This document shows positions 30,019 through 38,932 of a DNA stretch of 59,052 nucleotides, piece by piece. Under the pieces are notes generated by a model. That model made no database searches, was not told the origin of the DNA, and saw only the letters and a list, made by a program, of their open reading frames with translations. Both the position numbers and the translations under genes were made by a program. The DNA is from Acidobacteriota bacterium (GTDB lineage: Bacteria > Acidobacteriota > Blastocatellia > Pyrinomonadales > Pyrinomonadaceae), in the NCBI GenBank assembly GCA_019242475.1, contig JAFAVK010000114.1, positions 1 to 59,052 on the forward strand, read 5' to 3'. Each line of letters opens with the position of its first letter. The first letter of the stretch is position 1.

Positions 30019-31230
30019 ATGACAGAGACCGCCGTTAAGACCAGCTTCCCCGTCTCGCCGAACGTCGCGCGGATGCAGCCCTCCTCCACCCTCGCCGCGA
30101 TGCAGGCGGCCATCGCCCTGCGTCAGGAGGGGCACGACGTGGTGGACTTCGGCCCCGGCGAGCCCGACTTCGACACGCCCGCCCACATCAAGGAGGCCGC
30201 CGCCCGCGCCATGCAGGCCGGCCAGACCAAGTACACGCCGACCGGCGGGACGAAGAAGTTTCAGGAGTCGGTCGCCGCCTACTACGAACGCGAGTTCGGC
30301 ACACGCGTCAACCCTTCCGAGGTGACGGCGACCGCGGGCGGCAAGCAGGGCATCTTCAACGCCGTCGTCACGCTCTGCGGCCCCGGCGACGACGTGCTCA
30401 TCCCCAGGCCCTACTGGGTCACCTTCCCCGAGATCGTCACCTTCGCCGGCGCCAACCCCGTCTTCATCGACACCGAGGAGACAGGTTTTCAACTGACGGC
30501 CGAGCAGGTCGAGTCGGCGATCACGCCCCGCACGAAGCTCATCATCATCAACTCGCCGTCGAACCCCTCGGGGCGCGTCATCCCGCCCGCCGAGTTCGAG
30601 CGCATCCTGCGCGTCACCGCCGGGCGCGGCGCCTACGCCGTCTCCGACGAGTGCTATTTGCAATTCGTCTACGAGCCGGCCGAGGTCTTCAGCGCGGCGA
30701 CGCTCGACAGGGAGTTGCGCGAGCGGCTCTGCATCGCGGGCTCCTTCTCGAAGACCTACGCGATGACGGGCTGGCGCATCGGCTACACCGTCGCGCCCGC
30801 CGCCTGGACGCGCGAGATGAATAAGGTGCAGAGCCACTCGACGAGCAACCCCAGCTCCATCTCGCAGGCCGCGGCCATCAACGCCTTCGACTCTTCGCAG
30901 GAGTGCGTCGGCGAGATGCTGGCCGAGTACCGCCGCCGCCGCGACTGGCTCGTCGGGGCCATCGCGGAGATTCCCGGGCTCGACTGTGCACAGCCCGAAG
31001 GTGCCTTCTACGTCTTCCCCTGCGTGCGCGGCTGCCTCGGCGGCGAGTTGAAGACTTCGGCCGACTTCGCCGACCGCCTCCTGCGCGAGGCGCACACCGT
31101 CGTCACCGACGGCGCGGGCTTCGGCGCCGAAGGCTACGTCCGCATCTCCTACGCCACCTCGATGGAGAGACTCGAAGAGGGCATCCGCCGCATCAGGCGA
31201 GTCGCGGAAAAGTATGCGGGAGGAAAGTAG
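30019..31230 (+). CDS. Class I/II aminotransferase (aspartate aminotransferase type)
   Basis: The protein has 403 residues from the ATG at 30019, chosen because the conserved N-terminus (VSPNVARMQPSSTLAAM) follows at once. Family motifs are DFGPGEPDFDTP near residue 45, KYTPTGGTKKFQ near residue 72, NSPSNPSGRV near residue 177, the PLP-binding Lys in GSFSKTYAMTGWRIGY near residue 245, and the C-terminal Arg in YVRISYATS. This is the Ib subgroup, which uses aspartate, prephenate or related acids. The stop codon lies in the first word of the GGCAGTA hairpin (31227-31386). No linked biosynthesis gene is present, so the substrate is open. Confidence 0.92.
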   Translation: MTETAVKTSFPVSPNVARMQPSSTLAAMQAAIALRQEGHDVVDFGPGEPDFDTPAHIKEAAARAMQAGQTKYTPTGGTKKFQESVAAYYEREFGTRVNPSEVTATAGGKQGIFNAVVTLCGPGDDVLIPRPYWVTFPEIVTFAGANPVFIDTEETGFQLTAEQVESAITPRTKLIIINSPSNPSGRVIPPAEFERILRVTAGRGAYAVSDECYLQFVYEPAEVFSAATLDRELRERLCIAGSFSKTYAMTGWRIGYTVAPAAWTREMNKVQSHSTSNPSSISQAAAINAFDSSQECVGEMLAEYRRRRDWLVGAIAEIPGLDCAQPEGAFYVFPCVRGCLGGELKTSADFADRLLREAHTVVTDGAGFGAEGYVRISYATSMERLEEGIRRIRRVAEKYAGGK

Positions 31231-31386
31231 GCAGTAGGCAGATGGCAGTAGGCAGTTAGAACAAGAAAAGCAGTCACAAAAGCGGAGGCGGCGAGTTGAT
31301 AAACTCGCCGCCTCCGCTTCGTTAAGGCAGATTACTCAGAGAGGCGTTTTGCCTTAACTGCCTACTGCCGTCTGCCTACTGCCTAC
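31227..31386. repeat. GGCAGTA-word hairpin with nested 18-bp hairpin
   Basis: The outer arms are GTAGGCAGTAGGCAGATGG... (31227-31258) and the complement TTAACTGCCTACTGCC... (31354-31386). Nested inside is a perfect 18-bp inverted repeat, AAGCGGAGGCGGCGAGTT (31280-31297) with loop GATA and its complement at 31302-31319. It lies between the convergent aminotransferase and anti-sigma/TonB genes and provides the stop codon of the former, so a bidirectional terminator is plausible. Confidence 0.85.
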
Positions 31387-31387
31387 T

Positions 31388-32776
31388 TCAATAGATATTG
31401 AAGTTGTACTCCAGCACCACGTACTGCGAGACGGTGCGGCCGTCCTTCTGTGCGGGGCGGAATTTGATCTGGCGGGCGGCGGCGATGGCCTTCTCGGTGA
31501 GGCCGTCGGACAGGCCCTTGACGACGCTGACGTTCGTCACCTCGCCGCTGGCGGAGAGGATGGCGCGGAGCCTGACCGTGCCGGTCACGTTGTTCTTACG
31601 CGCCTCCTCGGTGAAGCCCGGCTCGGGCTTGAAGGTGATGAGGGCGCGGACGGACACGGCGTCCGGCCTGAAGGGGCGCGTGTAGTCAATCGCGTTGCCG
31701 CCGCCTCCGCCGCCGGGGCCGCCGCCGCCCTCGTGCGCGTCGCCGCCGCCCGTGTTGTAGCCGCGGCCGGGGCCGAAGCCGGTGCCGTCGCCGCTGCCCA
31801 CACCGCCGCCGTTGCCTTCGCCGATGCCGCCGCCCTTGCCCGAGCCGGACGAGGGCGTCGCCGAGGTCGAGTTGGGCAGGCCGTAAGGCAGCGGCCGGTC
31901 GTCGGCCTTAATCAGCGCCGGGTCGGCCTGGATGATCGACGGCGTCGGCAGGTGCGCGTTCAAAACGGGGGGCTTCGGGCTCGGCGGGTTGATCGGCGGC
32001 TGGTCGAGCTGCGCCGGGGGAAGCTTGCCCGCCGAAGCCTGCATCTGTTCGCCGCGCCCGCCCCCGCCGCCGCCGCCCGGCTTGTCATACTTCGGCTTCG
32101 AGCCGCCGCCCTTGCCTTCGTTCGTGCCCGCAGGGCCTTTGTCCGGGGTCGGCTGCTCCCTCGGAATCTCGTCGCCGACGTAGCCGAGCAGTTCAAGGTC
32201 GCCGTTAGTGTTCACGGCCACGAGCTGCCGCACGCGTATCCGCTCCAAAGCGAAGACCGTCCCGAGCAGCAGCGTGACGAAGATGAAAGAGCTGATCGCC
32301 GCCAGCGCCACGTTGCGCTGCGAGAAGAAGCCCCAGCCCGCGCGCCCGTACGCCGCGACCGAGCGCCCGACGAAGCCGAAGGGGTCGCGCTTGAACTCGG
32401 GCAGCGTCAGCCCCGCCTCGCGCCCGACGGCCTGCAACTCTTTGAAGAGCCGGCGCGCGAGCCCCTCGTCCTCGACGAAGGTCAGGCGGAACTCTTCGCG
32501 CGCGAACGCGGGCCGCCCCCAGAAGTCTGTCCGAATCTCTTGTGCCATACGTCGCCTCAGCCTTTCTTCGTAGCCGTCCCAGAAACTTTCCGCCGGGAGA
32601 GACGTTTCGGCGGCCTCGTCGAAGACGCGCAGCGTCTCGGCCATCCCGCGATACCGAGCCGCACAGCGCTCGCAGCGCACGACCTCTTCGAGCAGCGCCT
32701 CGCGCGCGCCGCCCTCCACCTCGCCGAACACTAATTCGACGAGTGACTCTTCGGTCGTCTGGCAATCGTGTCTCAT
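31388..32776 (-). CDS. Anti-sigma zinc-finger / TonB C-terminal domain fusion
   Basis: The protein has 462 residues (ATG at 32776; GTG one codon earlier overlaps the sigma-factor stop). Residues 1-50 resemble anti-sigma zinc fingers, ending in CERCAARY; the usual His before the CxxC is replaced (EEVVRCERC). A single membrane segment lies near residues 160-180 (VALAAISSFIFVTLLLGTVF). A Gly/Pro/Asn-rich periplasmic linker of about 200 residues follows, then a TonB C-terminal domain (TGTVRLRAILSASGEVTNVSV, ending QYVVLEYNFNIY). The fusion places a sigma-factor inhibitor in the cytoplasm and a TonB-like domain in the periplasm, so a receptor or envelope state could control transcription. It is coupled to the ECF sigma gene upstream. 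Confidence 0.86.
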   Translation of the reverse strand: MRHDCQTTEESLVELVFGEVEGGAREALLEEVVRCERCAARYRGMAETLRVFDEAAETSLPAESFWDGYEERLRRRMAQEIRTDFWGRPAFAREEFRLTFVEDEGLARRLFKELQAVGREAGLTLPEFKRDPFGFVGRSVAAYGRAGWGFFSQRNVALAAISSFIFVTLLLGTVFALERIRVRQLVAVNTNGDLELLGYVGDEIPREQPTPDKGPAGTNEGKGGGSKPKYDKPGGGGGGGRGEQMQASAGKLPPAQLDQPPINPPSPKPPVLNAHLPTPSIIQADPALIKADDRPLPYGLPNSTSATPSSGSGKGGGIGEGNGGGVGSGDGTGFGPGRGYNTGGGDAHEGGGGPGGGGGGNAIDYTRPFRPDAVSVRALITFKPEPGFTEEARKNNVTGTVRLRAILSASGEVTNVSVVKGLSDGLTEKAIAAARQIKFRPAQKDGRTVSQYVVLEYNFNIY

Positions 32777-32778
32777 CA

Positions 32779-33390
32779 CTAACTCTTGCCGCCGCCCGCG
32801 CCGAGCGGCAGCTCCTCGCCCACGCCGAGCGAGGCGCGCAGCTTCTCAATCGAGCGGAAGAGAGACTTCTTCACCGTGCCCGCCGAGCAGCCCAGCGCTT
32901 CGGCTATCTCCTGACTCGTCATTCCCTCTCGATGTTTGAGGAGGAAGATCAGGCGCTGCTGCTCGGTCAGCTCGCCGAGCGCGCGCATGACGCGCCCGGC
33001 CATGATGCGGTTGTGGTAGACGCCCTCCGTGCCCTCGTCCGCCAGCCCGCGCGCGAGCGTCTGCTCTTCGAGGAGTCCTTCGAGGCTGTCGAGCCGAACG
33101 GTCGTCTTCACCTCGTCGCGCGTCACCTCTTGCGCCCGCCTGTGGTTGAGAAAAGCGTTGACCATGATCCGCCGCAGCCACGTGTGGAAGCTCGACTCGA
33201 AGCGGAACCCTTTGAGCGCGCGGAACGCCTTGAGCCAGACCTCCTGCGAGAGGTCTTCGGCGTCCTCGGGCCGCCGGCAGTAGTGGAGCGCGAGGGCGTA
33301 GACGCGCCGCTCGTACTCTCGCGCGAGGCGGCAGAAGGCTTCGAGGTCGCCGCCCTGCGCGCGCCGGATCAGTTCGTTCTCGCTGGTCAA
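32779..33390 (-). CDS. ECF RNA polymerase sigma factor
   Basis: The protein has 203 residues with a TTG start at 33390. Region 2 is clear: YALALHYCRRPEDAEDLSQE and WLKAFRALKGFRFESSFHTW, followed by IMVNAFLNHRR. Region 4 is LTEQQRLIFLLKHREGMTSQ, then EIAEALGCSAGTVKKSLFRS. There is no region 1 or 3, as in ECF (group 4) factors. Its stop touches the start of the anti-sigma/TonB gene, the usual pairing. It should direct RNA polymerase to envelope-response promoters, probably its own. No autoregulated promoter is evident to me upstream. Confidence 0.93.
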   Translation of the reverse strand: MTSENELIRRAQGGDLEAFCRLAREYERRVYALALHYCRRPEDAEDLSQEVWLKAFRALKGFRFESSFHTWLRRIMVNAFLNHRRAQEVTRDEVKTTVRLDSLEGLLEEQTLARGLADEGTEGVYHNRIMAGRVMRALGELTEQQRLIFLLKHREGMTSQEIAEALGCSAGTVKKSLFRSIEKLRASLGVGEELPLGAGGGKS

Positions 33391-33527
33391 CGGTTAGAGT
33401 CCCCGGGCGAGCCCGCTCTTGCGGGCTCACAGGAAGAGACACGGCGGCGCCGTTTTCGGTTGGCACACGCGCCGCAGAAATTTTGTGCTCAGATGAGGAG
33501 GAAGGCGGGGAGGGTTGGATTAGGAGA

Positions 33528-33556
33528 AGGCAAAAGGCAAAAGGCAAAAGTGAAAG
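33528..33556. repeat. AGGCAAA heptamer words (unpaired)
   Basis: AGGAGAAGGCAAAAGGCAAAAGG... gives three consecutive 7-bp AGGCAAA units followed by AGTGAAA. Unlike the other sites here, no complementary arm follows closely. It lies upstream of the ECF operon and downstream of the ABC permease gene. Confidence 0.6.
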
Positions 33557-33575
33557 ACGGCGGCCCTTTAATAGT

Positions 33576-34313
33576 CTAAGCCACGTCGCGCCGCACGAAC
33601 TCAAGGCAACCGAGCAGCGCCGCGACCGCCCCGCCGCCGACGCCGAGCAGGAGCGCCGTCGTAAACCTCTCGCCCTTGAAGACGTTCATCGGCAGAAGCC
33701 AGGGGTAGTACTCGCCCGCCGACGCGCTCGCCGCGAAGAGCGCGAAGAACGTCCCGCCGATGCCGACGCCGAGCGCCACCGCGAAGCCCGACCAGCGGAT
33801 GCTGACCCACGTGTGAATCGCGATAATCAGCCACGACGCCAGCCAGACCAGGCCCGCGTACTTCGCTAGCCAGCCGTAAGGGACGGAACCCGAGTGAGCC
33901 AGCTCCGGCCGCAGGCGCATCACCGCCAGGCCGACCAGCGCGGTCAGCACGCAAAGGACGAGCGTGCTGGCGGCGGTCAGTCCCTGGGCCACGAAGAACT
34001 TGGCGAGGTAGATCGCGTGGCGCGGGACGGGCAGCGCGCAGAGATGCTTCCACTGCCGGTCGCCGTGCTCGATGCCGTTGAGCAGCGCCGTCTCCAGCGT
34101 GATGAGCAGAGGCATCATGAAGACCGCCCAGACGGCCAGCATGTTCGAAGGCAGCGTCTCCCACAGCTTGAAGTCCGCGCCGAACGCCTTCGACCTCAGC
34201 AGGGCGAAGAATTGCAGCAGCGCGACCAGCAGCGGCAGGACGAAGATCACGCGGAAGGCCAGCGTGCGTTTCAGCTTCAAAAGCTCTGCGTGCAGCACAC
34301 GGAGCAAGGACAT
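33576..34313 (-). CDS. ABC-2 type permease (lantibiotic/antibiotic exporter-like)
   Basis: The protein has 245 residues from the ATG at 34313, which overlaps the ATPase stop as ATGA. About six hydrophobic segments are visible: FRVIFVLPLLVALLQFFAL, NMLAVWAVFMMPLLITLETA, QGLTAASTLVLCVLTALVGL, YAGLVWLASWLIIAIHTWVS, VALGVGIGGTFFALFAAS and a C-terminal one. The GIEHGDRQWKHLCALPVPR loop between helices 2 and 3 is characteristic of the NatB/BcrB/LanEG-like permeases. It forms an exporter with the ATPase encoded just upstream, probably two of each. The substrate is unknown: antimicrobial peptide, Na+ or drug are family options. Confidence 0.87.
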   Translation of the reverse strand: MSLLRVLHAELLKLKRTLAFRVIFVLPLLVALLQFFALLRSKAFGADFKLWETLPSNMLAVWAVFMMPLLITLETALLNGIEHGDRQWKHLCALPVPRHAIYLAKFFVAQGLTAASTLVLCVLTALVGLAVMRLRPELAHSGSVPYGWLAKYAGLVWLASWLIIAIHTWVSIRWSGFAVALGVGIGGTFFALFAASASAGEYYPWLLPMNVFKGERFTTALLLGVGGGAVAALLGCLEFVRRDVA

Positions 34314-35242
34314 CAGGCGGCCCTCCTCTCGTCGGCCTTGCCGCCCGTCAGCGTCAGGAAGATGTCTTCGAGCGAGACCTGCGACGGCGCGAGGTGGAAG
34401 ACTTCGAGGCGCTGGCCGACCAGCAGTCGGTTGATGCGGGCGGCGTCCTCGGGGGTCTTGGCCGGGACGCTCAGCATCCCGTCGGGTCGCACCCGCACGC
34501 CCCACCCGGCGTCGGTCAGGCAACTGGTCGCCCGCTCCGGCTGGTTCACGCCGATGGTCAGTTCGGCCTTGTGCGCTTCCTGCAACTCGGAGAGCGTGCC
34601 CTGAAAGAGCAGGCGGCCGCCGTGGATGATGCCGATGTGGCTGGCGATCTGCTCGACCTCGCTGAGCAGGTGGCTGGAAAGGAAGACCGTGACGCCGAAC
34701 TCCGCGGGCAGTCGGCGGAGGAGGTCGCGCATCTCGTGGATGCCCGCGGGGTCGAGGCCGTTGGTCGGCTCGTCGAGGATGAGCAGGTCGGGCTTGTTCA
34801 AAAGGGCCAGGGCCAGACCCAAACGCTGGCGCATCCCGAGCGAATACTCGCGCACGCGCCGGTCTGCGTCGCGCGACAGTTGGACGATCTCAAGCGCGTG
34901 GTCGATCAACGCCCGCGGCGCGCCGAGCATCCGGCGGGTGACTTCCAGATTTTCGCGGCCGGTCAGGTGCGGGTAGAGGGAGGGCGCTTCGACCAGCGCG
35001 CCCACGCGCCTCAACAACGTTTGGCGGTCGGCGGCCAGCGGCTCGCCGAACAGATGCACCTCGCCCGCGTCGGGTCGGATGAGACCGAGCAGCATGCGGA
35101 TGGCGGTGGTCTTGCCCGCGCCGTTCGGCCCCAGGAACCCGTAGATGCCCGCCTCCGGCGCCCGCAAGTTCAGGTCGTCCACGGCGAGACGCGCCCCGAA
35201 GCGGCGCGTCAGCCGCCGGGTCTCAATCATGTACTGTGGCAT
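34313..35242 (-). CDS. ABC transporter ATP-binding protein
   Basis: The protein has 309 residues from the ATG at 35242 (a second ATG lies at 35230). It has Walker A GPNGAGKTTAIRML near residue 40, a Q-loop region, signature YSLGMRQRLGLA near residue 135, Walker B LLILDEPTNGLDP near residue 155, and the H-switch in SSHLLSEVEQ. The C-terminal 90 residues are an accessory domain typical of antibiotic or bacitracin exporters (BcrA-like). It pairs with the permease whose start overlaps its stop. The gene follows the hairpin element at 35274-35359 and shows no obvious promoter. Confidence 0.93.
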   Translation of the reverse strand: MPQYMIETRRLTRRFGARLAVDDLNLRAPEAGIYGFLGPNGAGKTTAIRMLLGLIRPDAGEVHLFGEPLAADRQTLLRRVGALVEAPSLYPHLTGRENLEVTRRMLGAPRALIDHALEIVQLSRDADRRVREYSLGMRQRLGLALALLNKPDLLILDEPTNGLDPAGIHEMRDLLRRLPAEFGVTVFLSSHLLSEVEQIASHIGIIHGGRLLFQGTLSELQEAHKAELTIGVNQPERATSCLTDAGWGVRVRPDGMLSVPAKTPEDAARINRLLVGQRLEVFHLAPSQVSLEDIFLTLTGGKADERRAA

Positions 35243-35273
35243 CTTGGTTGTTCGACGTGAGGGACGGTTACAT

Positions 35274-35360
<87 letters not shown>

Positions 35361-35364
35361 TATC

Positions 35365-37059
35365 TCATTCCGCGCCGCCGTCCTTCTTCTCGCCGAGCTT
35401 CGAGGTGATGGCCGTCAAGAGGCGCGGGAAGGTGCCGAGCGGCGTGCGGCTCTCGACGTAGAAGCCGTCCGCGCGCGTGACGCCGAAGGCGAAGCTCGGG
35501 CGCAGGCTCGCGGTCTGCCCCTCGGTCTTGAACGTCTGCTCGCCGCCGGAGAGCGTGCGCCCGAGGCGGTTGAGGTAGTCGGCGTTCGTGTTGAAGTAGA
35601 CGAACTGCGCCGGCCCCTGCAACTGCGCCGCGGCCGATTTGTAGGCCGCGCTCTCTTTCAAAGAGCGGCCGCCCTGCGCCGTGTCGATGACGTGCTCGAC
35701 GGCCTCGGGCTTGCCGCTGCCGACGAAGTTGCCGCCCACGAAAGCGTATTCGAGCCCGCGGCCCTCCTTGCCCGCGATGCGCAGAACCTTCACGCCCTTG
35801 TACTCGCGCTCCGTCGTCTCGCGCTGGTTCTTCTCGGCGAACTTCGCGAGCGCGCCCGCGAACGCCGCCTCGTCCTTCAGGTTGACGAGGATGACGCCGC
35901 TCGGCCCTTCTTCGGAGCCGACCGCGGTCAACTGGGCCGCGCAGACTTCGGTGCCGACGGCGCCGACGATCTCGTTGCGGAGGTCAACGCCGGTCTTCTC
36001 CGTGAACTGCGCCAGCCCCTCCTCCGGGCCTCTCTTGCCCGCCTGGTTCGAGAGCTGCGAGGCGAGCGCGAACATCTGGTCGAAGGTCTGCGGCGCGTTG
36101 GCGACCGACGCGTCGAAAGCCTGCACGGCCGTCTCGGGCACGAGCGCGAGCAGCCGTCCTTCGGTCGGCGGGTTCGACTTGACGGTGGAGAGCACGCCCT
36201 CGCTGTTCGGCGCGACCAGGCCGAAGCGCTCGACGACGCGGCCGTCCTCGAACGTCGAGGTGAACGAGGCCGACTGCACGCTCGCCGCGCCGAGGCCGTG
36301 GAAGAGCTGGCGGAAGGCCGCGAGCTTCTCGTCGGTGCCCTCGGCCTGCACGCCGTCCACGATGCGCGTCAGCGCCGCGCCGTCGAGGAAGCCGAACATG
36401 CCGTCCACGCCCGGCGTGGCGGCGCGTGCGCGCGCGAACGTCTGGTTCGTTTCGAGCGAAGGCACCTTGCCCTCGCGCACGTCGAGCACGCGCTTGACCG
36501 CGTCGGCCGTGTTCGAGAGGACGAGCAGCTCGTTCGCGTACGCGTAGGCGAAGCCGCGCTTGCCCTGCTTCGTCACGACGTTGAGCTTGACCTGGCCGTA
36601 CTCCTCGGTCTTCGTCTCGATGCCCTTCTGCTGCCCCTCGGTCACGAAGCGCAGGACGCGGTTCTCGAAGGTGCGGCGCGCCTCCCAGCCGTCGAACTGC
36701 GCGACGACGGCGAACTGCGGCTCGGGCTTCCCGCCCTCGGCCGGCGCGACGCCGAGCAGCGCCACGGCGTAGCTCGCGTCGAGCGCGCCCGCGTGGTTCG
36801 CGCCGATCATGAAGAGCGAGCTGGCCGCCGAGTTCTCCTTCGAGAACTCGCGCCACGCCTCCGACTCGATGACCTTCAGCGCCTGCGCGCGCAGGTCGTT
36901 GACCTCGACGAAGCCGACCGCGTCGGCCGGGAGCAGGCGCTCCAGACGCGGGTTCTGGGCCTTCGTCGGCCGCGACAACTCCGCCACCGCCGCCACCCCG
37001 GCCAGCACGAGCACCGCCGCCGCGAACAGGATGAAACTCTTGCTTTTCAGTCTTTCCAC
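35365..37059 (-). CDS. DUF3352-like membrane-anchored protein
   Basis: The protein has 564 residues with a GTG start at 37059, preceded by GGAGG at a 7-bp spacing. An N-terminal signal anchor (FILFAAAVLVLAGVAAVAEL) is followed by a large domain opening with LLPADAVGFVEVNDL, the pattern of DUF3352-type proteins that carry two structurally repeated halves. The second half begins near EGRLLALVPETAVQAFDAS (about residue 295). Most of the chain is outside the cytoplasm. Its biochemical role is unknown. It sits downstream of the GntR/ABC operon on the same strand, separated by the hairpin at 37087-37160. Confidence 0.72.
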   Translation of the reverse strand: MERLKSKSFILFAAAVLVLAGVAAVAELSRPTKAQNPRLERLLPADAVGFVEVNDLRAQALKVIESEAWREFSKENSAASSLFMIGANHAGALDASYAVALLGVAPAEGGKPEPQFAVVAQFDGWEARRTFENRVLRFVTEGQQKGIETKTEEYGQVKLNVVTKQGKRGFAYAYANELLVLSNTADAVKRVLDVREGKVPSLETNQTFARARAATPGVDGMFGFLDGAALTRIVDGVQAEGTDEKLAAFRQLFHGLGAASVQSASFTSTFEDGRVVERFGLVAPNSEGVLSTVKSNPPTEGRLLALVPETAVQAFDASVANAPQTFDQMFALASQLSNQAGKRGPEEGLAQFTEKTGVDLRNEIVGAVGTEVCAAQLTAVGSEEGPSGVILVNLKDEAAFAGALAKFAEKNQRETTEREYKGVKVLRIAGKEGRGLEYAFVGGNFVGSGKPEAVEHVIDTAQGGRSLKESAAYKSAAAQLQGPAQFVYFNTNADYLNRLGRTLSGGEQTFKTEGQTASLRPSFAFGVTRADGFYVESRTPLGTFPRLLTAITSKLGEKKDGGAE

Positions 37060-37086
37060 GATGAACCTCCGTTCGAATCAGTGCGG

Positions 37087-37160
37087 AATGATGAGTGATG
37101 AATGATGAGTTAAAGGCAGCTCGTCTTCAATTCATCACTCATCACTCATCACTCATCATT
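37087..37160. repeat. GATGAGT-word hairpin
   Basis: The left arm AATGATGAGTGATGAATGATG (37087-37110) faces TTCATCACTCATCACTCATC... (37131-37160). The loop AAAGGCAGCTCGTCTTC is nearly the same as the loop at 19056-19072, so the two elements share ancestry and not only words. It separates the permease gene from the DUF3352-like gene. Confidence 0.85.
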
Positions 37161-37162
37161 TC

Positions 37163-37972
37163 CTATCTCATCTCCTTGCGCGCGAAGACGTACTGCGACG
37201 CGAAGTAGAGGCCGGCCGAAACCATCAGCATGGCGAGGATCGGCAGCAGTTCGAGCCGGCTGTAGAACTCCAGGTTGATGCCGTTGTCGCCCCCGGAGGT
37301 GCGCGCGGCGCGGCTGATGACCCAGTCGATCAGGTTGCCGCCGAAGTAGTAGAACATCAGGACGAGCGAGACCGCGCCGGCGATGACCGCGATCCACCAC
37401 TTCTCGAACCAGACCGAGAAGAGGAACGTCGCCGAGTAGACCATCAGGGCGATGATCGTCGTCCACACGCTCCCGCGCAGGCCGTTCGACACGATGAGCA
37501 CGTACGCGCCCCACGAGCCCGCCAGCGTCACGTTCGAGGCCGCCGCCGCCGTCACGAGGTAGACGACCGTCAGCGTCGAGAGGAGCGAGAGCCCCACGCA
37601 CGACGTCGTCTGCAACGCGCCGACGACGTACTTGAAGAGCAGCACCTGCCAGCGCCGGACGGGGCGCTCGAAGAGGAAGAACATGCTGCGGTTGTCCAGC
37701 TCCGCGCCGATGGAGCCGACCGCGAAGAAGGCGAGCAGGAAGAGCCCCGCCGTAATCAGGAAGCCCGACTGGAAGACGAGCGCGAACTCCAACACCTGCG
37801 ACAAGACCGAGTCCGACAGCGCGTAGAGGTCGAACCGCGCGCTCTCCCTCAGCGTCACCATCAGCCCCGCGATGAAGAGCGGGATGTGGAACGCGAGCGC
37901 GAACGCCAGCCACTTCCAGCGCGTCTCGCGCCACTCCTTCCAGAGCATCGCCTTCATGATCGACTTCGTCAC
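37163..37972 (-). CDS. ABC-2 type permease
   Basis: The protein has 269 residues with a GTG start at 37972, giving a GTGA overlap with the ATPase stop; an ATG five codons later (37957) is the alternative. After the N-terminal MKAMLWKEWRETRWKW, a form common to ABC-2 permeases, six hydrophobic segments follow, including LAFALAFHIPLFIAGLMVTL, FLITAGLFLLAFFAVGSIGA and VLMFYYFGG. DNRSMFFLFERPVRRWQ is the conserved cytoplasmic loop. It forms an exporter with the ATPase at 37969-38898 under the control of the GntR regulator. Substrate unknown. Confidence 0.87.
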   Translation of the reverse strand: MTKSIMKAMLWKEWRETRWKWLAFALAFHIPLFIAGLMVTLRESARFDLYALSDSVLSQVLEFALVFQSGFLITAGLFLLAFFAVGSIGAELDNRSMFFLFERPVRRWQVLLFKYVVGALQTTSCVGLSLLSTLTVVYLVTAAAASNVTLAGSWGAYVLIVSNGLRGSVWTTIIALMVYSATFLFSVWFEKWWIAVIAGAVSLVLMFYYFGGNLIDWVISRAARTSGGDNGINLEFYSRLELLPILAMLMVSAGLYFASQYVFARKEMR

Positions 37973-38898
37973 CGGTTCGCCCTCCGCTCGCGCTCCGCGC
38001 GCACAGTGTTCACGAAGATGTCTTCCAGGGAGATGGGCAGCACCTCCGGGTTCTTCACGCCGCGCTCGCCGAGCATCTGCAACGTCTCGTCCACGACGCC
38101 GTGGACGGTCAGCACCTGTTCGTACCGCCCGTTCTCGACCATCAGGACGCCGGGCACGCCCGCCACCTCGGGGCGCGTGCCGTTCGTCGCGTAGCGGACG
38201 CGCTTGTACGTGAGCTTGATGTCGTCGATGGTCGAGACCATCAGCAGCTCGCCCTCGTCCATGATGCCGACGTAGTCGGCGACGCGCTCGACCTCCTCGA
38301 CGATGTGCGACGAGAAGAGGACGGTCTTCCCCTCCTCGGCAATCTCGGCGACGATGTTCTCGATGAAGTCGCGGCGGACGATGGGGTCGAGCCCCGAGGT
38401 CGGCTCGTCGAGGATGATGAGTTCCGGGTTGAAAGAGAGCGCGAGCAGCAGGCACAGCCGCGCACGGTTGCCGCGCGAGAGTTGGCGCACCTTCTTCTCG
38501 GACGGCAGGCTGAAGCGCTTCAAAAGGTCTGACGCCTTATTGTCGTCCCAGGTCTCGTGGAAGGCGCTCGTGAAGCGTATGCTCTCCTCGACCGTCATCC
38601 AGTCGTACATGTAGCGGTTCTCGGAGACGTAGGCGACCCGGCGGCGGATGCCGAGCAGGTCTTCGCCGAGCGCGCGGCCGAGCACGCGCACCTCGCCCGC
38701 CGTCGGCCGCAGGTGGCCCATAATCATCTTGATGATGGTGGACTTCCCCGCCCCGTTCACGCCGAGCAGGCCGAAGACCGTACCCCGCGGGACGCGCAAG
38801 CTCACGTTCTTCACGGCCTCGAACTTCCCGAACTTGCGCCCGAGGTTCCGCGTCTCGATGGCGTTCTCATCTAGGATGTTATCGGAGTCTGGACTCAT
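37969..38898 (-). CDS. ABC transporter ATP-binding protein
   Basis: The protein has 309 residues from the ATG at 38898. It has Walker A GVNGAGKSTIIKMIMG near residue 48, signature LSRGNRARLCLLLA near residue 140, Walker B LIILDEPTSGLDP near residue 163, and the switch His in SSHIVEEVE. The signature reads LSRGN rather than LSGGQ, a known variant in YtrB/BcrA-like ATPases. The C-terminal part is an accessory domain. It is the first enzyme gene after the GntR-family regulator, 34 bp downstream, as in ytr-type operons that respond to cell-wall antibiotics. Confidence 0.93.
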   Translation of the reverse strand: MSPDSDNILDENAIETRNLGRKFGKFEAVKNVSLRVPRGTVFGLLGVNGAGKSTIIKMIMGHLRPTAGEVRVLGRALGEDLLGIRRRVAYVSENRYMYDWMTVEESIRFTSAFHETWDDNKASDLLKRFSLPSEKKVRQLSRGNRARLCLLLALSFNPELIILDEPTSGLDPIVRRDFIENIVAEIAEEGKTVLFSSHIVEEVERVADYVGIMDEGELLMVSTIDDIKLTYKRVRYATNGTRPEVAGVPGVLMVENGRYEQVLTVHGVVDETLQMLGERGVKNPEVLPISLEDIFVNTVRAERERRANR

Positions 38899-38932
38899 TG
38901 CCTCACTCTTGTTCCGCTTCCGCCCGGCCCTC

